Assembly (NCBI GenBank): GCA_003453595.1
Contig: DMOG01000023.1
Coordinates: 1 to 30,078, forward strand
Reading direction: 5' to 3'
Source: Candidatus Uhrbacteria bacterium
GTDB taxonomy: Bacteria; Patescibacteriota; Patescibacteriia; UBA9934
DNA length: 30,078 nucleotides
In this document: piece by piece, positions 8,246-16,237 of the stretch
Layout: the number at the start of each line of letters is the position of its first letter
Numbering within the stretch: position 1 is the stretch's first letter
Position numbers and translations under genes: made by a program
Notes under the pieces: model-generated
Databases searched by the model: none
Seen by the model: the letters and a program-made list of their open reading frames with translations, nothing else
Told to the model about the DNA's origin: nothing

Positions 8246-9436
8246 ACGCTTTTTTGTCTGATAAAGCAAGCGGGCTTTTTGAATTTGTGGATATAATTTT
8301 TGCAACTCAGGATTATCAAGAGCAAACTCTGGGTAACGCACAGCATCCTCAACCTTTGCCAAAATTTCAGCGCGCTTGGCACCAAAAGGAGTTTTTAAAA
8401 TTTCAAAAATATCTTCTGACCCAAGCCCACAAGACTCAAGTACTGATTTAAAAGTTTTACGCTTTTTATCCTCTAACCGGCTTTGTCGCGCTTGATTTTT
8501 CAAACTACCAGACAGTTCTTCGCTTTTTAGCATGTTTATAACAACCTTAACATCGGGATCAAATCCTCCGTCATGATATGCCAAACTTCCAACGGCTGCG
8601 TCAAGAAATAGTGATGCTAGTTGCAAATCAAGTACATCACCAGAATCCATACCTGCCTTTTGAGCTATAGCTTCCATAACTTTATAGCGCACTCCATCTG
8701 GTTTTTTGGAAAAATAACTAATTTCATTTATATGCTCCTTAACAAGTAAATATAACATTTCACGATCGCGAGTTGTGAGTCGACAAATATCAGCTACCTG
8801 TTCTCGCAAATCAGAGTAAGCCGCTGATGAGGCAACTTTATCATGACCTTTGTAGGAAGTTTTGATTTGATACTCTTGTCCAAACGCCACACAAAGATCA
8901 ACTGGGCTTAGGTTTGGATGCTGGATTTCAAAAGCTTTAAGAAGTTTAATATAGCGATCATTCAAATACTTCACAGACATTTTCTGCGGACTAGCAAATC
9001 CTTCGGACGCACCCTTTGACCTAGCTGGCGCATCAAAAGTTAAACAATCATACTTGGCACTATCATGTACAAAAATAAACGCCTTAAGCGTTGCGGCATT
9101 TTCCGAAATTGTATCTTGAAGCTCAATTATCGCTTCCTTTAAATTAAGCTCACTGGCAAATTCTTGGATTTGCATTAAATCAGCTTTGCCATCAGCGATT
9201 GCCAAAAGCGCACAAAGCATTCGCTCAAGATGATAAGTCATCACCGGTCCTTCAGCATGATGCTTTGGTGATTGCGGTGTTCGATGCATATTTGCCAGCT
9301 CACTAATTTGAGCCTCAAACTCATACATCATATCCCGAGCCTGGCGCAAGTAAACCTCTTTCATTACAAACTTATCCATCCATTGTAAAAGAGGATAAGT
9401 TTCTTTATTTTTCTGTGGCTCAAATGTATCAAACAT
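8243..9436 (-). CDS. HD-domain-like protein of unknown function
   Basis: 397 aa, not recognised with certainty. The arrangement resembles a metal-dependent HD phosphohydrolase domain: KHHAEGPVMTYHLERML (His59/60 and His69), then a helical stretch, then FIFVHDSAKYD (His124-Asp125). SYKGHDKVASS (His198-Asp199), similar to the GHxxVGA helix of HD nucleotidyltransferases, and VKEHI (His235) follow. The C-terminal third is charged and helical (KNQARQSRLEDKKRK). It could act on a nucleotide or phosphate ester, but the substrate is unknown. The start at 9436 is supported by TATACT 8 nt upstream. It is followed by ruvA after 11 nt, so it may be co-transcribed with it. Confidence 0.65.
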   Translation of the reverse strand: MFDTFEPQKNKETYPLLQWMDKFVMKEVYLRQARDMMYEFEAQISELANMHRTPQSPKHHAEGPVMTYHLERMLCALLAIADGKADLMQIQEFASELNLKEAIIELQDTISENAATLKAFIFVHDSAKYDCLTFDAPARSKGASEGFASPQKMSVKYLNDRYIKLLKAFEIQHPNLSPVDLCVAFGQEYQIKTSYKGHDKVASSAAYSDLREQVADICRLTTRDREMLYLLVKEHINEISYFSKKPDGVRYKVMEAIAQKAGMDSGDVLDLQLASLFLDAAVGSLAYHDGGFDPDVKVVINMLKSEELSGSLKNQARQSRLEDKKRKTFKSVLESCGLGSEDIFEILKTPFGAKRAEILAKVEDAVRYPEFALDNPELQKLYPQIQKARLLYQTKKR

Positions 9437-9444
9437 GTATTGAT

Positions 9445-9450
9445 AGTATA
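9445..9450 (-). promoter_or_regulatory. -10 element of leaderless HD-like gene
   Basis: On the minus strand TATACT at 9450-9445 is preceded by TG and followed by 8 nt and the ATG at 9436. No Shine-Dalgarno sequence is seen. Confidence 0.55.
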
Positions 9451-9504
9451 CAACACGCGCCTACATAAATATATGTCTTTCTCGTCCCACTTGTCCGATA
9501 TGTC

Positions 9505-10335
9505 CTACATTATTATGCCCAAAACCTCCTCGACCCCTGGCAATTTTCCGTCGCGAGGAGCAACAATACCCCAACATCTACCACTCCCAAACAAAAACCC
9601 TCCATATTTTTCAATCAGTAATTGTGCTTGGTCTGTTTCCTGTACATACAACTTGTGATTCCCCTGTCTAATAATTGTTGGTGTTGGTTTTTTATATTCC
9701 TCAAAAATCAAATATGAAACAGCATCACGAATATCTATCTCGTCATTATCGCTTTCAATAATTAAAAACCCACCCTCCTCTCGTCGATCTCCCCACACCT
9801 TTCGAGCCTGCGCTTCTTCCTCTTTCCTTTCCTTATGCCCAAGCTCATAAATGAGCTCTTTAATATAACGCAAAGCTTTATCTTGATCTTCCTCTGACAA
9901 ACCAATCTTCTGTAACTCCCACAAAAATCCTCGATCAACCGCAGCCACAGCCCGCACCAACATGGGGTCAAACCCAGCATCCTTCAAATCCTGATCATCA
10001 ATCTCATACAACTCAAGAAACTGCTCAAGCGAGCTCTTATCATTAAGTCGGTTTAGCTCATTGTACTGATGGTGATCAATAATATTTACAGCGATTCCAG
10101 CATCACGAAGCTTTTCTTCGATAATTACCCCGGGAATCTCAACGATCACAACATTGCGAACATTTTGATCCTCGTCTTTGATGCGGTTTATAAGATCTTG
10201 TTCAAGCTCTAACTTTGCCCCATGCCCTTGATTTGAAATTACAACCTTAAGTCCAATCGCTTTGGCAATTTTTATAATCAAAAGCGATTCCTCATCATTC
10301 CGCGGACAAATTAATACTATGTGATCATTTTGCAT
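9505..10335 (-). CDS. DHH-like phosphoesterase-related protein
   Basis: 276 aa. The DHH motif is visible in VNIIDHHQYNEL (Asp87-His88-His89) after VVIVEIPG, which is where the second acidic motif normally lies. A Gly-rich FGSGRCWGIV near the C-terminus resembles the substrate-binding GG motif of DHHA1 domains. DHH enzymes (NrnA, GdpP, RecJ) cleave small nucleotides or ssDNA with Mn2+. The first metal motif normally found near residue 20 (HxDxDG type) is replaced by CPRNDEESLL. The protein may therefore be catalytically altered or a divergent subfamily. The start is supported by TAAAAT 8 nt upstream of the ATG. Confidence 0.65.
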   Translation of the reverse strand: MQNDHIVLICPRNDEESLLIIKIAKAIGLKVVISNQGHGAKLELEQDLINRIKDEDQNVRNVVIVEIPGVIIEEKLRDAGIAVNIIDHHQYNELNRLNDKSSLEQFLELYEIDDQDLKDAGFDPMLVRAVAAVDRGFLWELQKIGLSEEDQDKALRYIKELIYELGHKERKEEEAQARKVWGDRREEGGFLIIESDNDEIDIRDAVSYLIFEEYKKPTPTIIRQGNHKLYVQETDQAQLLIEKYGGFLFGSGRCWGIVAPRDGKLPGVEEVLGIIM

Positions 10336-10343
10336 ATGCGAGT

Positions 10344-10349
10344 ATTTTA
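10344..10349 (-). promoter_or_regulatory. -10 element of leaderless DHH-like gene
   Basis: TAAAAT on the minus strand, 8 nt before the ATG at 10335, with no Shine-Dalgarno sequence. Confidence 0.55.
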
Positions 10350-10356
10350 CCCTGGA

Positions 10357-10384
10357 TCAAGACTTAGACAAAATGTCTAAGTCT
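10357..10384. repeat. GACTTAGACA palindrome, copy 1
   Basis: An 11-bp inverted repeat (AGACTTAGACA, AAA loop, TGTCTAAGTCT). The 28 bp are identical to 20923-20950. It lies just upstream of the DHH-like gene promoter. It is probably a REP-type dispersed repeat. Confidence 0.75.
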
Positions 10385-10590
10385 CCCAGTCCCCGATCTA
10401 AGAAGACTCGGTCTTAACTTAGTCTAAACAAAAAACCAGCCTTCACACTTCCATCTCAAAAAAATCCCCCCTTCCTCACTGAAATTACGAAGGGTCCATT
10501 GAAGCTTGATGCGGATGTGGGCTATCGTCGAGATGGAAATAATAGCTGATCCTGTATTCAAACATGGCAACCACCTCTACCCCCTCCTTG

Positions 10591-10751
10591 GGGTCTGTTC
10601 CCAAATACCGTCTTTGCCCCATTATGTCTGTAATGCGCCTGCGCCTTGATTCGAAAAGCTCACAATAGCTCCACTATTGTTCACTTTTCTCACCTTCGGC
10701 TCGGCAGCATTGCAGTCAAATGTGTCTAAAGCGGTATTTGGGAACAGACCC
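10591..10751. mobile_element. 161-bp MITE/REP-like palindromic element, copy 2
   Basis: It has the same length and the same 20-bp terminal inverted repeats as copy 1, in opposite orientation, with 3 differences. It lies 21 bp beyond the 3' end of the IleRS gene. No reading frame is conserved between the copies, so it is non-autonomous. Confidence 0.85.
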
Positions 10752-10772
10752 CTTGGGAAGGAGGGGCTGGAA

Positions 10773-13658
10773 TTAAAACCCGATCCAAACATCTTGCTCA
10801 GCGATACGAGACTCTTGAGAATGCTCGACAGAGTCGTCTTTAATTAACTCGATTGAATCTGCGAGTGTACCATCTTTGATTGATAATTCGTGTTCAGTAA
10901 ACATCCTTTTAACTTCATCTGACTCTGAATAAATCTTAAGATCAATACGGTCTTGGATTGTGAACCCAGCGTCTTTTCGCATTTGATTAACACGACGAGT
11001 TATATCGCGGGCCATTCCGTCTCGGATTAATTCTGGGGTAAGACCCATATTAACTTCGACTTTTAAGTCCCCTCTTTCAACTTTTATTGCTTTAACATTC
11101 ACTTCATCCAAAATCACAGTTTGATACTGCTTACCGATCTCCCCGGTTGAAACCCAGGCTGTCATATCTCCCAAAGCTTGTTTGATTGGCCGACCGCCTG
11201 CTTCACGGGCATCAAGGACACGGCTGACGATTGAACGAGCTTGTCCCATTTTCTCAAGCACATCTGTTTGCACCATGCCTGATTGTGGCCAAGACTCAAG
11301 ATGGACACTTAATCGTTCATCAGAACCAGCAAATCCACCTTTAACCCCCTGATAAACAACCTCCCCCAAATACGGCATATACGGTGCAATCATCTTGGAG
11401 AAAGTCTCAAGAACGACTCGCAAAGTTGCTAGTGCCTCTTGTCGATCCTCGCCCTCGCTCTTCATTCGATCTCGTGATCGACGAACATACCAAGTTGATA
11501 GATCAGTCACAAATCCCTGTAAGCATCTGGCCCCGGATGACAGCTCATAACTGTTTAAAGCAACTGTTTGCTCTTCTAAAGTTTCATTAAGCCGTGACAA
11601 GATCCATGAGTCAAGAATATTCTCAAGCAAAGGGCTTCGTCCATCATCATGCTCTTTGTAAAGTTCGTAAAATGACAAAACATTGCGCAAAATTGTAATA
11701 AACTTCTTGGAAACTTCATCAACTCCGGCTTCAGAAAAGCGTAGATTCTCAGCTCGAACTGCTGGGGTAGACATTAGATAGTAACGCACAGCGTCCGCTC
11801 CATACTTTTCCATCACCTCCATTGGATCTGGATAATTTTTCAAGCGCTTGGACATTTTTTTGCCATCTTCTGCCAAAACAATGCCGTTAACAATGACATT
11901 TTTAAAAGCTGGCATACCAAAAAGTGCGTTTGATAGAACATGCAAAGTGTAAAACCAACCTCGGGTTTGATCCTGACCCTCAGCAATAAACTCAGCTGGA
12001 AATCCTTGCTCAAATTTTAGTTTATTTTCAAATGGATAATGGATTGAACCGTAGGGCATTGAACCTGACTCGAACCAGCAGTCTAAAACCTCATCAATCC
12101 GAGTGTATTTTTTTCCATTCTTCACAATCTCGATCTTATCGATAATATGTTTATGAAGATCGTCAACTTTTTGACCGGAAAGTTCCTCAAGCTCACCTTT
12201 TGATCCAATACATAAAAAATCTCCATCCTCACTTTTCCAAATTGGCAGTGGGGTCCCCCAAAATCGTGATCGAGAAATTGCCCAATCGCGCGCACCTTCG
12301 AGCCACTTTCCAAATCGACCTTCTTTCATGTTTTCCGGCACCCAATTAATCTCCTTATTTGTCTGCACTAATTGATTACGAATCTCAGTCACGCGTACAA
12401 ACCAAGACTCTGTACTGTAATTTAAGAGCGGGGTGTCACAGCGCCAACAATGCGGATAGCTGTGTATTACTTTTTCCTTGGAAAATAATTTATCATGATG
12501 AGCCAGCCATTTTAAAACCTCAATGTCCACGCTCATAGTGTCACCTTTTTGCTTTAGTGGTCGATCTTTAACCTCATAGCCATCTGCTTGCATTGGATCA
12601 GCCACTTGGTCAACAAATGTTCCATTCATGTGCACATGCATAATGGGATCAACCTTTTCCTTAAGTCCAAGTTGCATATCGTCCTCACCAAATCCAGGAG
12701 CTATATGCACAATCCCTGTTCCGTCCTCAGCTGTAACAAAATCCCCAGCCACAATACGAAAAGCATTTTTATGATCTTTGAAAAATGGGAAAATCGGTTC
12801 GTAGGTTGCGCCAACAAGATCAAAACCAGTAACAGTTTCGAGCACTATGTACTTAATATCTTTTAACACAGACTCTCTTCGAGATTCGCCAACTAAATAT
12901 TTCACGCCACCAGCATCAACAAGTACATATTTCATTTCTGGATTGACCGCAGCTAAAACATTCCCAGGCAATGTCCATGGTGTTGTTGTCCAGACAAGAA
13001 GATAAGCATCTTTATACTTTCCGCTTTCCACTTTCAACTTCACTGTGACAGAAATATCAGTTACATCCTGATACTCTTGCGCAACTTCAAAGTTAGACAA
13101 TACTGTTTCGCAACGAGGGCAGACATGCATTGGCTTTCTGCCTTGATAGATCATTTCCTTGTCCCAAAGAGATTTGAAAACCCACCAGATTGATTCCATG
13201 TAATCAACATCCATTGTTTTGTAAGCATGATCCATGTCAATCCAGCGACCAAGCCTGCGGATGACTTTTTTCCATTCCTCAGCATAGGTCATGACGCATG
13301 ACCGACATTTGTCGTTAAATTCTCCCACTCCAAACTTCTCAATGTCCTTGCGTGACCCCAGATCAAACTGCTTTTCAACAATATTTTCAACTGGCAAACC
13401 ATGACAGTCCCATCCCCAAACACGCTCAACGCGATAACCGCGCATTGTCCAATATCGAGGAATAACATCCTTCATGATGCTGGCAAGAATGTGACCATAA
13501 TGAGGTAATCCAGTAGCAAAAGGAGGGCCATCATAAAAAACATAGGGCTTTCCCTCAGGTCGATCTTGGACTGATTTTTCAAAGCATGAGTGCTTATCCC
13601 AATAATCTGCGATTTGCTCTTCTTGCAAGGCATGAGTTAGCTTTTTTTGCTCTTCCAT
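10773..13658 (-). CDS. ileS: Isoleucyl-tRNA synthetase, eukaryote-like type
   Basis: Class I aminoacyl-tRNA synthetase charging tRNA-Ile, 961 aa from the ATG at 13658. The HIGH-like motif is PHYGH (about residues 52-56) in YDGPPFATGLPHYGH. GWDCHGLPVE follows, and the KMSKS-like motif is KMSKR (about 601-605) in GKKMSKRLKNYPDP. KMSKR and the DGPPFATGLPHYGH form are characteristic of the eukaryotic/IleS2 type, not of the common bacterial KMSKS type. Zinc-ribbon pairs CPRC and CWRC and a CP1 editing region are present. The ATG at 13658 is preferred over a TTG six codons upstream because an extended -10 (TGATACCAT) ends 8 nt before it. That spacing matches several other genes here. Confidence 0.95.
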   Translation of the reverse strand: MEEQKKLTHALQEEQIADYWDKHSCFEKSVQDRPEGKPYVFYDGPPFATGLPHYGHILASIMKDVIPRYWTMRGYRVERVWGWDCHGLPVENIVEKQFDLGSRKDIEKFGVGEFNDKCRSCVMTYAEEWKKVIRRLGRWIDMDHAYKTMDVDYMESIWWVFKSLWDKEMIYQGRKPMHVCPRCETVLSNFEVAQEYQDVTDISVTVKLKVESGKYKDAYLLVWTTTPWTLPGNVLAAVNPEMKYVLVDAGGVKYLVGESRRESVLKDIKYIVLETVTGFDLVGATYEPIFPFFKDHKNAFRIVAGDFVTAEDGTGIVHIAPGFGEDDMQLGLKEKVDPIMHVHMNGTFVDQVADPMQADGYEVKDRPLKQKGDTMSVDIEVLKWLAHHDKLFSKEKVIHSYPHCWRCDTPLLNYSTESWFVRVTEIRNQLVQTNKEINWVPENMKEGRFGKWLEGARDWAISRSRFWGTPLPIWKSEDGDFLCIGSKGELEELSGQKVDDLHKHIIDKIEIVKNGKKYTRIDEVLDCWFESGSMPYGSIHYPFENKLKFEQGFPAEFIAEGQDQTRGWFYTLHVLSNALFGMPAFKNVIVNGIVLAEDGKKMSKRLKNYPDPMEVMEKYGADAVRYYLMSTPAVRAENLRFSEAGVDEVSKKFITILRNVLSFYELYKEHDDGRSPLLENILDSWILSRLNETLEEQTVALNSYELSSGARCLQGFVTDLSTWYVRRSRDRMKSEGEDRQEALATLRVVLETFSKMIAPYMPYLGEVVYQGVKGGFAGSDERLSVHLESWPQSGMVQTDVLEKMGQARSIVSRVLDAREAGGRPIKQALGDMTAWVSTGEIGKQYQTVILDEVNVKAIKVERGDLKVEVNMGLTPELIRDGMARDITRRVNQMRKDAGFTIQDRIDLKIYSESDEVKRMFTEHELSIKDGTLADSIELIKDDSVEHSQESRIAEQDVWIGF

Positions 13659-13666
13659 ATGCACGG

Positions 13667-13675
13667 ATGGTATCA
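13667..13675 (-). promoter_or_regulatory. Extended -10 of ileS
   Basis: On the minus strand TGATACCAT (TG-N-TACCAT) at 13675-13667 is followed by 8 nt and the ATG at 13658. It decides the ileS start. Confidence 0.5.
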
Positions 13676-13713
13676 AGAATTAGCTAGATCTTCAAGAAAT
13701 AAACGGGGTAAAC

Positions 13714-13980
13714 GGGGTCAGGTCTTTACCATGAACCCCTGTTCTTTCGAATTGGGGTCAGGTCTTTACTCGGAACAGCTAATATATAAATTAGGCTAGT
13801 TTTTAATAAAATAATAGATTATGTTTAATTAATAAATTATAATTAAGTTCTGTGATTATCGTCTTCTTAGCTTGCATATATATAATTATATCAAAATTAT
13901 TAATGAATATAGAAAAAGTAAAAGGTAAAGACCTGACCCTAATTTTAAATATTTAGTGTTCCGAGTAAAGACCTGACCCC
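13714..13980. mobile_element. Interleaved inverted-repeat element (GGGGTCAGGTCTTTAC ends)
   Basis: Four copies of the end sequence GGGGTCAGGTCTTTAC are seen: two direct (13714-13730 and 13754-13776) and two inverted (13924-13939 and 13958-13980). The pair 13754/13958 is a perfect 23-bp inverted repeat, while 13714/13924 match each other best by their ACC/GGT extension. The enclosed 147 bp (13777-13923) are very AT-rich and non-coding. Similar ends are known around REP-associated IS200-like transposases. It occupies most of the 404-bp gap between ileS and the RpiB-RPE gene; no gene is seen there. Confidence 0.75.
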
Positions 13981-14013
13981 AACTCCTCACTAAGCTTATC
14001 TTATATTTTACTG

Positions 14014-14019
14014 TATAAT
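14014..14019 (+). promoter_or_regulatory. -10 element upstream of RpiB-RPE gene
   Basis: TATAAT preceded by CTG, 43 nt before the first ATG at 14063. This gene thus has a short leader, without a clear Shine-Dalgarno sequence. Confidence 0.45.
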
Positions 14020-14062
14020 ATAGACATCATTACTTAATTATAAGTTCCTTCCTAACATCGGA

Positions 14063-15181
14063 ATGAAAAAAAGACCCCTTATGAAACCTCTCATCTACCT
14101 TGCTGCTGATCATGCTGGATTTCATCTCAAACAATCAATCAAAGAACACTTGGAACTTAAAGGTTTTGATGTGGAGGATTTTGGAGCCCATGAACTAAAC
14201 CCGCAAGATGATTATCCGCCATATGCATCAGCTGTGGCGCGCGCGATAACTGAGAATCCACTAGCACTGGGAATTCTGTCATGCGGAAATGCTGAGGGAG
14301 TATGTATTGCTGCTAATAAGTTTAACAGAATTCGAGCTGGAGTCGGATTTTCCATCGACTCTGCCAAAACAATGCGACAGGATGATAATGCAAACATCAT
14401 CTGCATTCCGGGCCGAATTAAAACTCTTGATGACCCACTGGCCATTGTCGATCATTTTCTCTCAACTCCTTTTTCTGGCGAAGCTCGACACTTGCGTCGA
14501 TTATCAGAAGTCTCAAAATTTGAGAAACATTATCCTGCAATTGTCCCCACGATTCTTGTGCAAAACTTTGAGATGTTTAAAAAACGCATTTCGAATTCTA
14601 CTGTCAGACACCTTGCTCCACTGTGGCAAATCGATGTGCTTGATGATTCAATGTTTGACTCCCGCTCTTGGTTTGAAGTAAATCAAGTCGCAAAAATCCC
14701 TGACTTGCCAGAACTTGAACTTCATTTGATGATTCTTGACCCACTACCTATTATTGAGCAAACAAAGTTTCATTTACCAACATTAAAACGAGTAATCATT
14801 CATGCTGAGATTGATAAACCACTTGAGCCAATCATTGATTATTGTCAAAACCTTGGGCTTGAAGTTGGGATCGCACTTAATCCTGAAACAAAACTTAAGA
14901 TGATTAAATCTTTTGCCAATAAAATCAACAACATACTAATAATGGGAGTTTATCCAGGTGCTTCAGGACAAGAGTTTCTTGGGCGCAAAATCCTCAAAAA
15001 AATCAAAAAAACAAAAAAGTTATATCCACATCTAATCATTGCGGTTGATGGCGGGATAAATCAACAAAATAGTGCTTCTATTGTCAAAGCCGGTGCCAAT
15101 CAACTTTGCGTTGGATCAGCTATTTGGCAGTCAAAAGATCAATCCGAAACTATTCGCATGTTATCCCCTAAAATCTTGTGA
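14063..15181 (+). CDS. Fused ribose-5-phosphate isomerase B / ribulose-phosphate 3-epimerase-like protein
   Basis: A 372-aa two-domain protein. Residues about 8-150 are RpiB/LacAB-like: YLAADHAGFHLK, DYPPYA, and a catalytic-loop Cys74 in SCGNAEGVCIAANKFNRIRAG (families usually read CGTGxG). Residues about 159-360 are a TIM barrel resembling ribulose-phosphate 3-epimerase: ELHLMI (His221), MGVYPGASGQEF and VDGGIN (Asp329). The first catalytic His is replaced (WQIDVLDD, Gln189, where HIDVMDG is usual). It would interconvert ribulose 5-phosphate with ribose 5-phosphate and xylulose 5-phosphate, feeding the transketolase encoded downstream. The missing His makes epimerase activity uncertain. The start may be 14063 or 14081 (MKPLIYL); neither has a clear ribosome site. 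Confidence 0.85.
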   Translation: MKKRPLMKPLIYLAADHAGFHLKQSIKEHLELKGFDVEDFGAHELNPQDDYPPYASAVARAITENPLALGILSCGNAEGVCIAANKFNRIRAGVGFSIDSAKTMRQDDNANIICIPGRIKTLDDPLAIVDHFLSTPFSGEARHLRRLSEVSKFEKHYPAIVPTILVQNFEMFKKRISNSTVRHLAPLWQIDVLDDSMFDSRSWFEVNQVAKIPDLPELELHLMILDPLPIIEQTKFHLPTLKRVIIHAEIDKPLEPIIDYCQNLGLEVGIALNPETKLKMIKSFANKINNILIMGVYPGASGQEFLGRKILKKIKKTKKLYPHLIIAVDGGINQQNSASIVKAGANQLCVGSAIWQSKDQSETIRMLSPKIL

Positions 15182-15199
15182 GTATCATCGAGGATGTGC

Positions 15200-15205
15200 T
15201 AGAAT
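15200..15205 (+). promoter_or_regulatory. Extended -10 upstream of secreted protein gene
   Basis: TGCTAGAAT (15197-15205) is an extended -10 with a 24-nt gap to the ATG at 15230, lying just behind the RpiB-RPE stop. Confidence 0.45.
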
Positions 15206-15229
15206 GAAGACGAACTTAATTGAATAAAT

Positions 15230-16075
15230 ATGAATACAGCTATGGTCAAACGATCGGCTATTGCGCTTATTGCGCTTTTTATGGCATGTGGCGCCCTTTT
15301 TGGAGTCCATTATGCACAGGCTTTAACAAGTTACAGTGATCTTGATGCCGGAGATCTTATTCGTGGAGAAACATTCACAGCTGTCTATTACCTAGGTGCT
15401 GATGGATTGCGCTATGTTTTCCCAAATGATAAGACATATTTCACTTGGTATTCGAATTTCAATGATGTTAGATGGATCTCAGATTCAGACCTTGCTCGCA
15501 TCCAGATCGGTGGAAATGTCACCTACAAACCAGGAGTTAAAATGATAAAAATCAATTCTGACCCTAAAACATATGCTATTGCGGATGGTGGTGTACTTCG
15601 ACATGTGGCATCAGAAACTATAGCTATTGACCTTTACGGATCAGCATGGAATAAAATGATCGATGATGTACCAGACGGATTTTTCTCAAACTACTCAATT
15701 GGTTCTGCACTAAATAACGCTGAAGATTTTGTTATCGGTGTTTGTTACGAAGGATGCACAATCAATGATGATAAGGGCCTAATTGCACCAGCAGAATTTC
15801 GTATCACTTCGACTGGATTTCAAGTAGACTGTGCGGGTATCGAGGTTGGACAAGGAGTTCGGTTCACAAATAATGATACTGAAAAACACTCAATAACAGC
15901 TGATAACTTGCGCTGGGGTAGTGGAACAATGGAGGCAGGTGGATCATACATCAAGACCTTTTCAGAAGATGGAATATATTCTTTCTACGACGGATATGAC
16001 TCATCAAACTCTGGAGCGATTTATGTTGGAACATACAAAGATCAATGTGATGCACACGGATACGGGGCGGAATAG
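15230..16075 (+). CDS. Secreted protein with CPR surface repeat and cupredoxin-like domain
   Basis: 281 aa. A signal peptide (hydrophobic stretch IALIALFMACGALFGV, likely cleaved after AQA at residue 31) leads into a Tyr/Trp-rich module of about 130 residues (GDLIRGETFTAVYYLGADG, RYVFPNDKTYFTWYSNF, YKPGVKMIKINSDPKTYAIA). That module recurs in secreted CPR proteins. The C-terminal 90 residues (VRFTNNDTEKHSITADN, SYIKTFSEDGIYSFYDGYD) have the pattern of a cupredoxin-type beta sandwich. Only one obvious His ligand is present and the Cys-x-x-x-x-His of type 1 copper sites is absent, so metal binding is doubtful. A strong terminator follows at 16094-16125. Confidence 0.75.
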   Translation: MNTAMVKRSAIALIALFMACGALFGVHYAQALTSYSDLDAGDLIRGETFTAVYYLGADGLRYVFPNDKTYFTWYSNFNDVRWISDSDLARIQIGGNVTYKPGVKMIKINSDPKTYAIADGGVLRHVASETIAIDLYGSAWNKMIDDVPDGFFSNYSIGSALNNAEDFVIGVCYEGCTINDDKGLIAPAEFRITSTGFQVDCAGIEVGQGVRFTNNDTEKHSITADNLRWGSGTMEAGGSYIKTFSEDGIYSFYDGYDSSNSGAIYVGTYKDQCDAHGYGAE

Positions 16076-16093
16076 ATATCTAAAATAGTATTG

Positions 16094-16125
16094 AAAAAGC
16101 CTCGAGCAATCGAGGCTTTTTTTTT
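16094..16125 (+). terminator. Intrinsic terminator
   Basis: Stem GCCTCGA/TCGAGGC with a GCAA tetraloop, flanked by an A-run and nine T residues, 18 nt after the stop at 16075. Confidence 0.92.
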
Positions 16126-16142
16126 GTTTTGTGGGTATATCA

Positions 16143-16171
16143 TTGACAAAAAGACTTTTTCGATGTATAGT
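16143..16171 (+). promoter_or_regulatory. Sigma70-type promoter of GC-rich cassette 1
   Basis: TTGACA (16143-16148), a 17-nt spacer, then TATAGT (16166-16171). This is nearly consensus, with a leader of about 60 nt that can fold (GGCT.CCCT.AGGG.AGCC around 16177-16206). The first 9 bp match the promoter at 17134. Confidence 0.85.
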
Positions 16172-16237
16172 TTGAGGCTGAAAAGCGCCCTACGGCAGGG
16201 ACTAGCCGCCACAAACAACGAAAAAAAAGGAGGCGCC

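Larger units (their letters stand above)
10336..10772. other. Gene-free interval with two palindromic repeats
   Basis: 437 bp without a gene I can support. It holds the -10 of the DHH-like gene (TAAAAT, minus strand 10349-10344, 8 nt before the ATG) and a palindrome at 10357-10384. A 161-bp element lies at 10591-10751. The segment 10440-10590 has no recognisable gene or structure. Confidence 0.7.

Noticed and set aside
12588..12866. 92-aa plus-strand frame opposite ileS
   Set aside because: It is antisense to conserved synthetase sequence and has no start signals.
16091..16237. N-terminal extension of the MopE-like protein from a TTG
   Set aside because: It would cover a strong terminator and the promoter. 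The ATG at 16238 has a clear ribosome site and starts the signal peptide.
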